Positions 1-8,394 of a stretch of 11,260 nt of DNA are shown here, one piece after another. Each line of letters begins with the position of its first letter. Positions within the stretch are counted from its first letter, which is position 1. Below the pieces are notes generated by a model, which saw only the letters and a program-made list of their open reading frames with translations, did no database searches and had not been told where the DNA came from. Origin of the DNA: Methanosarcina sp. (GTDB lineage Archaea > Halobacteriota > Methanosarcinia > Methanosarcinales > Methanosarcinaceae); assembly GCA_013331265.1 (NCBI GenBank), contig DUGS01000150.1, forward strand, positions 1 to 11,260, read 5' to 3'. Position numbers and translations under genes: made by a program.

Positions 1-42
1 TCCTCTCGACTTATCGAGATAGATTCTTTTAACCTTCCGCAT
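1..42 (-). CDS. Possible 5' end of a gene leaving the window (14 codons)
   Basis: On the minus strand an ATG at 42-40 opens a frame that runs without a stop to the window edge and reads MRKVKRIYLDKSRG. The basic, well-mixed composition looks coding, but 14 codons are too few to recognise a family. An AGGT about six bases upstream of the ATG is a weak ribosome-binding candidate. If real, the gene is divergent from uvrA, and the hairpins at 49-80 lie in its leader. The frame could also be open by chance. Confidence 0.25.
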   Translation of the reverse strand, partial: MRKVKRIYLDKSRG

Positions 43-906
43 GTCTAACCTGCTACCTTCGAGCAGGCTGTGAGGCCTGCAGCGCCCTATTTTTAACGAT
101 TAATATTCCCATAATTAAAAATTTCAAAATTAGGATACAAAGGAAGGCCTGTAAACACATCTCTCAGAGTGACTGGTGATGCATTTTTCCAGCTCGATGA
201 AGATCACAATTTAAGTTTCGGATAGACTTTTTTATTATATCTCGGTACTAAAATATAATAAATCGGATAATTATTTATATCATAAATATGATGTACGTAC
301 CGTTGTATAACCCAGATTACTATCAGTTTTTTATTGCAGTTTTACAGGACTTTACCTCAGAATCCTCTTTTTTGAAACGTTTTTCCGGGCTTCAGAGGGA
401 ACCTTAACTGCTAGAATATGAAAGTATCAAATATTATCAAATTGAGACTACTGTTGAAAGTAAAAGTCACATGGTTGATTTTAGGGTACAGGAAAATGAA
501 AGTATTCGAGAGATCCGGTTAAAAAGCAGAAGGTAAAAAATGACGGATTCGATAATGGGAAGCTCAGTCCTTATGAATTTTCCCGACAAATCATTGTTTA
601 ATACTTTCACCCCGCTATATAACTTTATTAATAAAAAGTCTGCGTGTTGCTATGTTTGTTAAATATAGGGGCAATTAATTGCAACAAGCGAATCACAAAC
701 TATAATCGTTGAATTATCAGCCGTCCGTTTAACTATCAGCATTGATTAACTATCAGCATTGATTAACTGTGCTGCTTGACACAGGACATATTTCTTTAAA
801 CACGTATCTGATTTCGGATATAGTCTTAACCTCAAAACTCTTACCTCAAAATTATTAAGTTCCAACTTATCTCCAATTACAAAGAAAAAAACCTGAGAGA
901 AGGAAA
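43..906. other. Long A/T-rich non-coding region upstream of uvrA
   Basis: No convincing gene is visible across about 860 bases. Small inverted repeats sit at the left end, with arms at 49-54/62-67 and 63-68/75-80, followed by TTTTT at 90-94. Two short ATG frames (418-522, 34 codons; 540-662, 40 codons) and a start-less open frame ending at TAG 223-225 look like chance. The nonamer TGAAAGTAT occurs at 419-427 and 497-505, and inverted at 601-609. TATA-like strings occur at 615-621 and 818-823, but none is clearly the uvrA promoter. The region is distinctly more A/T-rich than the uvr genes. Confidence 0.6.
731..764. repeat. 17-bp perfect tandem direct repeat before uvrA
   Basis: The 17-base unit AACTATCAGCATTGATT occurs twice without a spacer (731-747 and 748-764). 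The first four bases of a third copy follow (AACT, 765-768). A related ATTATCAGC lies just upstream at 714-722. The repeats end about 142 bases before the uvrA start, so they could be paired operator sites for the uvr operon or simply a replication-slippage duplication. The sequence does not decide between these. Confidence 0.85.
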
Positions 907-3900
907 ATGAAAAATATCATAATCAAAGGGGCACGGGAACACAACCTGAAAGACATTACCGTAGAACTTCCGCGGGACAGGTTAATTGTAATTACTGGAG
1001 TCTCAGGTTCGGGAAAATCAACCCTTGCTTTTGACACCATCTATGCCGAAGGGCAGCGTAGATACGTGGAGTCACTCTCTGCTTATGCGCGTCAGTTCCT
1101 CGGGCTTATGAACAAGCCGGACGTGGACAGCATTGAGGGGCTGTCTCCGGCAATTTCCATAGAGCAGAAAACTACCTCCAAAAATCCCCGGAGCACGGTT
1201 GGGACTGTCACTGAAATCTATGACTATCTCAGGCTGCTCTTTGCAAGGGTAGGGACCCCATATTGCCCTGCCCATGACATAAAAATAGAGTCCCAGTCTC
1301 CGGAAAGGATTGCGGACAGCCTCAGCAGAGAATGTGAGGGAATGGTCACAATCCTCGCACCCATAGTCCGCCAGAAGAAAGGGACTTACCAGCAGCTTTT
1401 CAGGGACCTGAACAGTGAAGGGTTTACCAGGGTAAGAGTAAACGGGGAGATCCACAGGACAGATGACGAAATCTCCCTTGACCGCTATAAAAAACATGAT
1501 ATCGAAGCGGTAATTGACCGCCTGGACCCTGCAGAAGACCGCTCAAGGCTTGTTGAAGCCTGTGAAAATGCCCTTCAAAAAGCCGAAGGGCTCCTGATTG
1601 CTGTGGATGCGGAAGGAAAAGACCACCTGTATTCCTCGAACATGGCATGCCCTGTCTGTGGAATGGCTTTTGAGGAACTCCAGCCCAGGATGTTCTCTTT
1701 TAACAGCCCCTTCGGGGCATGTGAAGCCTGTAACGGGCTCGGGATTAAGATGGAATTCGATACTGACCTTATAATTCCTGACAAAAGCCTGTGCATTGCT
1801 GACGGAGCTGTTGCCCTTTACAGAAACTACCTTGACAGCTACCGGAGCCAGCACCTTGCGGCTGTTGCCAAGCACTTTGGTTTTGATATCTTTACCCCAA
1901 TTGAAGCCCTCTCTGAAAGGCAGTACAACGCTCTAATGTATGGTTCGGATGAACAAATCCGCTTTAATATGAGCATGAAAAACGGGGACGCATATTGGTC
2001 CCATAAAGGCACATGGGAAGGGCTTCTCCCACAGTCCGAAAGGCTCTACAACCAGACAAAGTCCGAGTACCGACGAAAAGAACTTGAGAAATTCATGCAG
2101 GTCCGCCCCTGTCCTAAATGTGAGGGAAAACGCCTGAAAGAAAAGGTCCTGGCAGTCAAAATAGCTGGTAAGTCAATAGTGGATATGACAAACCTTTCGA
2201 TTATCCAGTCCATCCAGTTTTTTGAAAACCTGAAACTCTCCGAAAAAGAGCAGGAAATCGCAAAACAGGTACTTAAGGAAATCCGTTCCCGCCTGAGCTT
2301 CCTTGAGCATGTAGGGCTTGGTTACCTCACCCTTTCCCGCAGTGCAGGCACACTCTCAGGTGGAGAAGCCCAGAGGATCAGGCTGGCAACCCAGATAGGC
2401 TCAAACCTGATGGGGGTACTCTATGTGCTTGACGAGCCTTCAATAGGGCTGCACCAGAGGGACAATGAGCGGCTTATCCAGACTCTACAGACCCTGCGAG
2501 ACCTTGGAAACACTCTCATTGTAGTGGAGCACGACGAGGACACTATCCGGGCTGCGGATTATGTACTTGATATCGGTCCCGGGGCAGGGATACACGGAGG
2601 ATATATAGTGGCCGAAGGGACTCCAGCAGAAATAGAGAGAAATCCTGAGTCTCTGACAGGCAAGTACCTTTCAGGAGAAAAGCAGATAAAGCCTCCTGCT
2701 ATCCGCCGACAGAGCGATTCGTTTATCCGGCTGAAAGGCTGCCGGGCAAATAACCTGAAGGATGTGGATGTAAATATCCCCATAGGGCTTCTCACAGTCG
2801 TTACCGGAGTTTCTGGCTCAGGAAAGTCTACTCTTATCTACGATACTCTTTACAAAGCCCTGACGAAAAAGATCAACAAATCAAATGTAACGCCCGGAGA
2901 TTATGACGAGCTTGTATTTGATTCCGAGATTGATAAGGTAATTGTTATAGACCAGAGCCCCATAGGCAGGACCCCCCGCTCGAACCCTGCGACTTATACA
3001 AAGGTCTTTGATGCTATCAGGCAGGCTTTTGCCGAAACCAAGGAAGCCAAAATCCGCGGATATAAAAACGGACGTTTCTCTTTTAACGTAAAAGGGGGGC
3101 GCTGTGAAGCCTGCCAGGGAGACGGTCTGATCAAAATAGAAATGAATTTCCTTCCTGATGTTTACATTGAATGTGAGGAGTGCAAGGGTACACGCTATAA
3201 CCGGGAAACCCTTGAGGTAAAATACAGGGGCAAGTCCATTGCCGAAGTCCTGAATATGACTGTGGAAGAGGCTGCAGAACACTTTGAAAACATCCCTGCA
3301 ATTAAAGGCAAACTCGATACTCTCACACGTGTAGGGTTAGGGTATATCAAGCTTGGACAGAGTTCAACAACCCTTTCCGGGGGGGAAGCCCAGAGGATCA
3401 AGCTTACAAGGGAACTCTCTAAAAAGGGTACAGGAAAGACAATATATCTCCTTGATGAGCCCACAACAGGCCTTCATTTCCATGACGTTAAAAAACTGAT
3501 TTCAGTCCTTAACGGGCTTGTTGCAAAAGGAAACACTGTTGTTGTTATCGAACACAACCTTGATGTCATCAAATCAGCAGACCATATAATCGACCTCGGC
3601 CCCGAAGGTGGGCATGCAGGCGGGGAGATTATTGCAACAGGTACTCCAGAAGAGATTGCACTTGTTCCTGAAAGCTATACAGGGCGCTTCCTTGCCCCCA
3701 GGCTCCTGGCAAAGGTGAACCCATACCCGGAGTCAGGAATACAGCCTGTAGAGGCAGTTTTTGAAGAAGAGGAAGAGTTTGAGACCAATTTTGAAGAGTT
3801 TGAAGAAGAATCAGATGAAGAGCCCGAAGAAGAGCCAGAGGAATATGAAGATGGCATAGACGAAGTGTTTGAGGGGCAGGCACTTCAAAAGACTCTCGTG

Positions 3901-3918
3901 AAAAATAAAACCCAATGA
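907..3918 (+). CDS. uvrA: UvrA, ATP-dependent damage-recognition subunit of the UvrABC excision nuclease
   Basis: UvrA dimers scan DNA for bulky or helix-distorting lesions and load UvrB, using two ABC-type ATPase modules. All family hallmarks are visible. Module I has Walker A GVSGSGKST at residues 31-39, zinc-binding cysteine pairs CPVC (248-251) and CEAC (272-275), signature LSGGE (483-487) and Walker B D509-E510. Module II has Walker A 634-642, a zinc module CEAC (733-736) with CEEC (756-759), signature from 823 and Walker B D850-E851. The conserved N-terminus (IIIKGAREHNLKDI) begins right at the ATG, and GAGAAGGA sits just upstream, so the start is well supported. The protein has 1003 residues against about 940 in bacteria. 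The excess is a C-terminal tail from about residue 936, strongly Glu/Asp-rich over 953-985. It is the first gene of the uvrA-uvrC-uvrB cluster, 36 nt ahead of uvrC. Archaeal homologues are generally regarded as acquired from bacteria. Confidence 0.98.
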   Translation: MKNIIIKGAREHNLKDITVELPRDRLIVITGVSGSGKSTLAFDTIYAEGQRRYVESLSAYARQFLGLMNKPDVDSIEGLSPAISIEQKTTSKNPRSTVGTVTEIYDYLRLLFARVGTPYCPAHDIKIESQSPERIADSLSRECEGMVTILAPIVRQKKGTYQQLFRDLNSEGFTRVRVNGEIHRTDDEISLDRYKKHDIEAVIDRLDPAEDRSRLVEACENALQKAEGLLIAVDAEGKDHLYSSNMACPVCGMAFEELQPRMFSFNSPFGACEACNGLGIKMEFDTDLIIPDKSLCIADGAVALYRNYLDSYRSQHLAAVAKHFGFDIFTPIEALSERQYNALMYGSDEQIRFNMSMKNGDAYWSHKGTWEGLLPQSERLYNQTKSEYRRKELEKFMQVRPCPKCEGKRLKEKVLAVKIAGKSIVDMTNLSIIQSIQFFENLKLSEKEQEIAKQVLKEIRSRLSFLEHVGLGYLTLSRSAGTLSGGEAQRIRLATQIGSNLMGVLYVLDEPSIGLHQRDNERLIQTLQTLRDLGNTLIVVEHDEDTIRAADYVLDIGPGAGIHGGYIVAEGTPAEIERNPESLTGKYLSGEKQIKPPAIRRQSDSFIRLKGCRANNLKDVDVNIPIGLLTVVTGVSGSGKSTLIYDTLYKALTKKINKSNVTPGDYDELVFDSEIDKVIVIDQSPIGRTPRSNPATYTKVFDAIRQAFAETKEAKIRGYKNGRFSFNVKGGRCEACQGDGLIKIEMNFLPDVYIECEECKGTRYNRETLEVKYRGKSIAEVLNMTVEEAAEHFENIPAIKGKLDTLTRVGLGYIKLGQSSTTLSGGEAQRIKLTRELSKKGTGKTIYLLDEPTTGLHFHDVKKLISVLNGLVAKGNTVVVIEHNLDVIKSADHIIDLGPEGGHAGGEIIATGTPEEIALVPESYTGRFLAPRLLAKVNPYPESGIQPVEAVFEEEEEFETNFEEFEEESDEEPEEEPEEYEDGIDEVFEGQALQKTLVKNKTQ

Positions 3919-3954
3919 AACCTGAAATCAATTTGAACGCAATGAGGTTCAAAA

Positions 3955-5508
3955 ATGATTGACCTGGAAACCCTCCCGCACCTGCCCGGCTGTTATCTCT
4001 TCAAAGATGAGGACGGGACTGTACTCTATGTGGGGAAGGCAAAGGACCTTAAAAAAAGGGTGAGCAGCTATTTCCAGAAAAGGGACCATGACCCTAAAAC
4101 AGCGAGCCTTATGCAGGCTGTGCGGGGCCTTGACTTCATTGTCACGAATACCGAGGTAGAAGCCTTCCTCCTTGAAAATACGCTGATCAAGAAGCACTGG
4201 CCCAGATACAATATCATGCTCAAGGACTCAAAGAGGTATGCCTCCATCCACCTTACAGGAGAAAAATTTCCCAGGATCAGGATTACCCGAAAGAAGACCG
4301 GAGAGGGGGAATTCTTCGGACCTTTCGTTTCTGCCAGAGAAAGGGACTATATCTTTGAAGTCGTGAGAAAAACCTTCCAGCTCAGGACCTGCAAGAAAAT
4401 GCCTTCACGTGCCTGTCTCCGCTATCATATTGGAGCATGCAGCGGGCCCTGTGTAGGAGGTATTTCCATTGAGGAATACGGAGAGAAGGTAAAGAAAGCC
4501 ACTTCTGTCCTGAAAGGCAATATCAGTGAACTAATCGACTCCATGGAAAAAGAAATGAAAGAGATGGCTGCAAAGCAGATGTTTGAGCAGGCCATGGAGC
4601 TCAGAGACGAGATTGCAGCCCTCGAATACCTTCAGGAAAAGCAAAACATGGAGAGGCAGAAGAAACACGACGAGGATATACTGAATTATATTGTCAGGGA
4701 CAATACTGTCTATCTCATGCTTTTCAAGGTTTACAGGGGTACTCTGGAAGACAAGCAGGACTTTGTCTTTGCATTCGGAGAGGAGTTCCTGGAAGAGTTT
4801 CTCGTACAGTATTATTCAGAAAATGAGCCTCCAGAAGAACTGATCGTCCCCGAACCACTTGAAGAGCCTCTTGTAGAGTTTCTGGCGCATGTAAAGGGAA
4901 AGAAAGTGAAGGTAACGGTCCCGAAGCAGGGAGAGAAAAAAGAGCTTCTTGAGCTTGTCCTTAAAAATGTTGAAATAGGATTTTTCGGGGACAGAAAAAA
5001 GCTTGAAGCCCTGCAGAGCAAACTCTCTCTCCCCAAACTCCCGAACGTTATCGAATGCTTTGATATCTCGCATCTCTCAGGGACAGCTACGGTCGGTTCA
5101 ATGGTGCAGTTCAGAGGAGGCAGGCCTGATAAACATAACTACCGCCGCTTCAAAATAGAAGGTGTGGAAGGGATAGATGATTTCGCTTCCATTGCCGAGG
5201 TCGTGAGGAGGCGCTATTCCCGCCTGCTTGAGGACAAACATGAGATGCCTGATTTGATAATTATTGACGGGGGAAAAGGTCAGCTTTCTTCAGCCTTCCA
5301 GGAACTCCGGGAGCTCAGGCTAAGGGTTCCTATTATCTCCATAGCCAAACGCGAAGAGGAAATTTACATTCCCGGTCTTAAGTCCCCTCTTCCGATCAAA
5401 AAGGATGAGAAAGCTTCTCTCTTTGTCCAGGAGATCAGGGACGAAGCTCACAGGTTTGCAATCACCTATAACCGCCTGCTAAGGCAGAAATCGTTGATAC
5501 AGAAATAA
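3955..5508 (+). CDS. uvrC: UvrC, dual-incision endonuclease subunit of UvrABC, without the C-terminal HhH domain
   Basis: UvrC is recruited by DNA-bound UvrB and cuts the damaged strand first on the 3' side and then on the 5' side of the lesion. The N-terminal GIY-YIG nuclease shows GCY (12-14), YVG (25-27), R35 and E74. Four cysteines, C146, C154, C162 and C166, match the conserved cluster reported to bind an iron-sulfur centre in bacterial UvrC. A UVR helix pair lies at about 200-235 and would contact the UVR motif of UvrB. The RNase H-like 5' nuclease has D370 (FDIS), D438 (IDGGKGQL) and H499 (EAHRF). The protein stops only 18 residues after H499, at 517 residues, whereas typical bacterial UvrC is about 600 and ends in tandem helix-hairpin-helix motifs. 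No HhH sequence is seen before uvrB, so the short form looks genuine. GAGGT at 3944-3948, six bases before ATG, supports the start. Confidence 0.97.
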   Translation: MIDLETLPHLPGCYLFKDEDGTVLYVGKAKDLKKRVSSYFQKRDHDPKTASLMQAVRGLDFIVTNTEVEAFLLENTLIKKHWPRYNIMLKDSKRYASIHLTGEKFPRIRITRKKTGEGEFFGPFVSARERDYIFEVVRKTFQLRTCKKMPSRACLRYHIGACSGPCVGGISIEEYGEKVKKATSVLKGNISELIDSMEKEMKEMAAKQMFEQAMELRDEIAALEYLQEKQNMERQKKHDEDILNYIVRDNTVYLMLFKVYRGTLEDKQDFVFAFGEEFLEEFLVQYYSENEPPEELIVPEPLEEPLVEFLAHVKGKKVKVTVPKQGEKKELLELVLKNVEIGFFGDRKKLEALQSKLSLPKLPNVIECFDISHLSGTATVGSMVQFRGGRPDKHNYRRFKIEGVEGIDDFASIAEVVRRRYSRLLEDKHEMPDLIIIDGGKGQLSSAFQELRELRLRVPIISIAKREEEIYIPGLKSPLPIKKDEKASLFVQEIRDEAHRFAITYNRLLRQKSLIQK

Positions 5509-5526
5509 TACAGTAATAATACAGTA
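5505..5526. repeat. 11-bp tandem duplication over the uvrC stop
   Basis: ATAATACAGTA occurs twice head to tail (5505-5515 and 5516-5526), and the first copy includes the uvrC TAA at 5506-5508. It is probably a small slippage duplication in the 52-nt uvrC-uvrB spacer. It does not affect the reading frame, and I see no regulatory signal in it. Confidence 0.8.
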
Positions 5527-5560
5527 ATTAACCCTACATTCTTAAGAAGGTCTTGATTTT

Positions 5561-7573
5561 ATGAAAGTTTCCAGCCAGACACCCGGTGCGTTATCCGATA
5601 AAAAATTCGAATCAATACATGATGCAAGGTACTGGGACAGCCCTCAGTTTAAACTGGTTTCCGATTTTGAGCCTAAAGGTTCCCAGCCGCGGGCGATAGA
5701 AAAACTTGTGGAAGGTTTGAACAAAAAGGAGCAATTCCAGACTCTGCTCGGGGTTACGGGATCAGGAAAAACCTATACCGTTGCAAATGTCATAAATCAA
5801 GTCCAGAAGCCAACTCTTGTTATTGCTCATAACAAGACCCTTGCTGCCCAGTTATACAATGAGTTCAGGGAGTTCTTCCCTGAAAACCGGGTTGAATACT
5901 TTGTCTCATATTATGACTATTACCAGCCCGAGTCCTATCTCCCTGCCAAAGACCAGTACATTGAAAAAGATGCCCAGATAAACCCGAAAATTGAACAGAT
6001 GCGCCTTGCAGCCACAGCTTCCCTGATGTCCAGGCAGGACGTGATTGTGGTGGCTTCCGTATCCTGCATATATGGCCTGGGCAACCCTGAGAACTTCCAG
6101 AAGATGGGATTCGAACTTAAGGTTGGAGACAGGGTTCAGAGAAAAGAAATCCTTGAAAAGCTCGTCGATATCCAGTTCGAAAGGAATGACCTTGAACTAA
6201 TGCCAGGCCGCTTTCGAGTAAAAGGTGATACAATTGATATCATTCCCGGTTACTTCGATGACATTATCCGGGTTGAACTCTTCGGGGACGAGGTAGACAG
6301 GATTTCTGAAGTGGACAAGCAGACAGGGCAGCGGAAAGAAAACATGGACTACTTCTTTGTTTACCCTGCCAGGCATTATGTTATCCCTGAAGAGGAGCAG
6401 AAAAGTGCAATTCAGTCTATCCTTGAAGAACTTGAAGAGCACTTACCCGAACTCGGTTTGCTTGAATCTCACAGGTTAAAGCAGCGTACTCTATATGATA
6501 TGGAGATGATTCAGGAGACCGGCAGCTGCAAAGGCATAGAGAACTATTCGAGGCACTTTGACCACAGGCGCCCCGGAGAGCAGCCCTTCTGCCTGCTTGA
6601 CTATTTCCCTGATGATTTTCTTCTGGTCATTGACGAAAGCCACCAGACCATTCCCCAGCTGCATGGGATGTATAATGGAGACCGTTCACGGAAAAAGAGC
6701 CTTGTAGATTACGGCTTCAGGCTTCCAAGCGCATTTGACAACAGGCCACTTAAGTTTGAGGAATTTGAAAAGTATATGAAAAATGTGGTCTTCGTCTCGG
6801 CAACTCCTGCAGATTATGAGCGGGAGCACTCCTCCCAGGTCGTGGAACAGATCATCCGCCCGACCGGCCTTCTTGACCCTGAGGTTGAAGTGCGTCCCCT
6901 TGAGGGCCAGGTCAGGGATGTTATGCAGGAGATCCGGAAAATAGTTGAAAGGGGAGACCGCGCCCTCGTGACCACCCTTACCAAAAAGCTTGCAGAAGAA
7001 CTGACCGAATACCTTGCCAGAAACGAGATCAAAGCCCGCTACCTGCACTCGGATATCAAGACCATAGAAAGGACGGAAATCATCCGCGAACTGCGCCTTG
7101 GAAAGTTTGATGTGCTTGTCGGGATCAACCTGCTCAGGGAAGGGCTCGACATCCCGGAAGTGGGATTCATAGGAATCCTTGATGCAGATAAGGAAGGCTT
7201 CCTCAGGGACTCAAAGAGCCTCATCCAGATCATAGGCCGTGCAGCCCGAAACTCCAGTTCAAGAGTTGTCCTTTATGCAGACAACATGACGGATTCCATC
7301 AAAAAAGCCGTACAGGAAACCGAACGCCGCCGTTCAATGCAGATCGCCTATAACAAAGAACACGGCATTGTCCCTACAACCATCAAAAAACCCATAAGAG
7401 AAAAAGTTGTGGATATAACGGATACCAAACATATCCCGAAGACCGATATCCCCAACATGATTATCGAACTGGATGCAGAGATGAGGGAAGCTGCCGACAG
7501 GCTGGACTTCGAGCGTGCGATCCAGCTCAGAGAGCTCATAAAGAAACTCGAAAAAGAGGTTAAAGTGGCGTGA
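5561..7573 (+). CDS. uvrB: UvrB, damage-verification helicase-like subunit of UvrABC
   Basis: UvrB receives the lesion from UvrA, inserts its beta-hairpin between the strands, and forms the pre-incision complex that recruits UvrC. It is a superfamily 2 helicase-fold ATPase. Visible motifs are Walker A GVTGSGKT (64-71), the damage-binding hairpin region beginning YYDYYQPESYLPAKDQYIEK, DESH (358-361), the late helicase motifs in NLLREGLDIPEVG and QIIGRAARN, and a C-terminal UVR helix pair over about the last 37 residues that would bind the UvrC UVR domain. The length of 670 matches the family. The N-terminus is about 25 residues longer than E. coli UvrB, whose Walker A begins near residue 39. 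No alternative ATG exists before the Walker motif. GAAGGT at 5546-5551 is a suitable ribosome-binding site nine bases before ATG. It is the last gene of the cluster, 52 nt after uvrC. Confidence 0.98.
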   Translation: MKVSSQTPGALSDKKFESIHDARYWDSPQFKLVSDFEPKGSQPRAIEKLVEGLNKKEQFQTLLGVTGSGKTYTVANVINQVQKPTLVIAHNKTLAAQLYNEFREFFPENRVEYFVSYYDYYQPESYLPAKDQYIEKDAQINPKIEQMRLAATASLMSRQDVIVVASVSCIYGLGNPENFQKMGFELKVGDRVQRKEILEKLVDIQFERNDLELMPGRFRVKGDTIDIIPGYFDDIIRVELFGDEVDRISEVDKQTGQRKENMDYFFVYPARHYVIPEEEQKSAIQSILEELEEHLPELGLLESHRLKQRTLYDMEMIQETGSCKGIENYSRHFDHRRPGEQPFCLLDYFPDDFLLVIDESHQTIPQLHGMYNGDRSRKKSLVDYGFRLPSAFDNRPLKFEEFEKYMKNVVFVSATPADYEREHSSQVVEQIIRPTGLLDPEVEVRPLEGQVRDVMQEIRKIVERGDRALVTTLTKKLAEELTEYLARNEIKARYLHSDIKTIERTEIIRELRLGKFDVLVGINLLREGLDIPEVGFIGILDADKEGFLRDSKSLIQIIGRAARNSSSRVVLYADNMTDSIKKAVQETERRRSMQIAYNKEHGIVPTTIKKPIREKVVDITDTKHIPKTDIPNMIIELDAEMREAADRLDFERAIQLRELIKKLEKEVKVA

Positions 7574-7633
7574 AGTGGTTGTTTGAGATGGTTGAGTCCT
7601 GAATGAATCCATCTATCTCATTTCTTCACAGGA

Positions 7634-7675
7634 AAATGAATATTCTTTCATCATAAATGAATATTCTTTCATCAT
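7634..7675. repeat. 21-bp perfect tandem repeat between convergent genes
   Basis: A 21-base unit beginning AAATGAATATTC and ending TTTCATCAT is present twice, back to back (7634-7654 and 7655-7675). Each copy contains the 8-bp palindrome GAATATTC and TGAA/TTCA flanks that can form a short hairpin. It lies in the 122-bp gap where uvrB and the flavin reductase gene converge. A role in two-way transcription termination is plausible because each strand offers T-rich stretches, but that is inference. No stronger terminator is visible in this gap. Confidence 0.85.
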
Positions 7676-7695
7676 ATTAGTCTGAAGACCAAACA

Positions 7696-8298
7696 TCATG
7701 GAATCTGGCTTAAAACCTCTTTTCCTCTAAGAAACATTTCGGAGTAATCTGCAGATTTGCCGGTGCCTCTTGGGCAGGTAAAGGTAAGGCCTTTTGGTCC
7801 CAGAATGCAGGATAACGGTTTTGCGTTTTCAAAATCCATTCTGCCTTCTTCATCAAAGAAGTTCTCATCAACTTCCAGGTTTACGACTTTTCCTATGATC
7901 AGAGAGAACTTTTCTCTCAGGATCTCCTCCACAAGGGTACATTCAGCCCAGGCCAGGCATCCTTCAATCCCGGGAGCCCTGACCATCTCAGAGAAATGGG
8001 GCTTTAGTCCGGCCATTTCGTATTCATCCACTTCCGGAGGGTAATTCCGGGAGCACACCATAACAGCTTCTTCCATCCCGACAGGAGGGATGTTTATAAC
8101 GAATTCCCCTGTTTCACGGATATTTGTGAGAGTGTCGCGCTTGATCCAGGAAGCAAGCATTACTTCATCCAGCGGACGGAGAATCGGAGTTATATTGGAC
8201 CATGGAGCAGCATTCCGGATACCTTCCCTTGAAACCGTAGAAATAAGGGCAACAGGCAGAGAGAAAATTTGTTCTCTTTTACTCGGTTTTAATTTCAT
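7696..8298 (-). CDS. Flavin reductase / flavoredoxin-like FMN-binding split-barrel protein
   Basis: This 200-residue protein resembles the flavin reductase-like (flavoredoxin) family, small cytoplasmic FMN-binding split-barrel proteins that carry electrons or reduce flavins. Family-like segments are the first strand PVALISTVSREG (15-26), the following NAAPWSNITPI (29-39) that contributes to flavin binding, and the DTLTNIRETGEFVINIP block (55-71). There is no signal peptide or membrane segment, so it is soluble. The ATG at 8298 is preceded by TGAGGTGAG (8310-8302), a near-perfect archaeal Shine-Dalgarno sequence. It is transcribed towards uvrB and shares no operon with it. Methanogens have many such proteins, often of unknown electron partner. 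The exact substrate cannot be read from the sequence. Confidence 0.88.
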   Translation of the reverse strand: MKLKPSKREQIFSLPVALISTVSREGIRNAAPWSNITPILRPLDEVMLASWIKRDTLTNIRETGEFVINIPPVGMEEAVMVCSRNYPPEVDEYEMAGLKPHFSEMVRAPGIEGCLAWAECTLVEEILREKFSLIIGKVVNLEVDENFFDEEGRMDFENAKPLSCILGPKGLTFTCPRGTGKSADYSEMFLRGKEVLSQIP

Positions 8299-8394
8299 AA
8301 ACTCACCTCAGAATTTCAGAGTAAAATAAGATTATCTTCACCTTATTTAATACTAGATGTTATAACTAAAAAGAATATTATTAATATACTGAAT

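Noticed and set aside
121..225. Open stretch reading ...RPVNTSLRVTGDAFFQLDEDHNLSFG before TAG
   Set aside because: It looks protein-like but is only about 35 codons, with no start codon and no upstream continuation. It may be a gene remnant, which cannot be supported here.
418..522. 34-codon ATG frame rich in Lys, Leu and Val
   Set aside because: There is no ribosome-binding site, it is very short, and its composition is what A/T-rich DNA gives by chance.
540..662. 40-codon ATG frame upstream of uvrA
   Set aside because: AAGGT lies nearby, but the composition is not convincingly protein-like and it stands isolated in low-complexity A/T-rich DNA. A chance frame is more likely.
731..764. CRISPR-like repeat array
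   Set aside because: Here, as at 5505, 7634 and 8395, the repeats are directly adjacent duplications of 11-21 bp with no spacers, and no cas gene is present.
3675..3857. Serine-rich frame opposite the uvrA tail
   Set aside because: It is simply the complement of the repeated Glu codons of the UvrA acidic tail.
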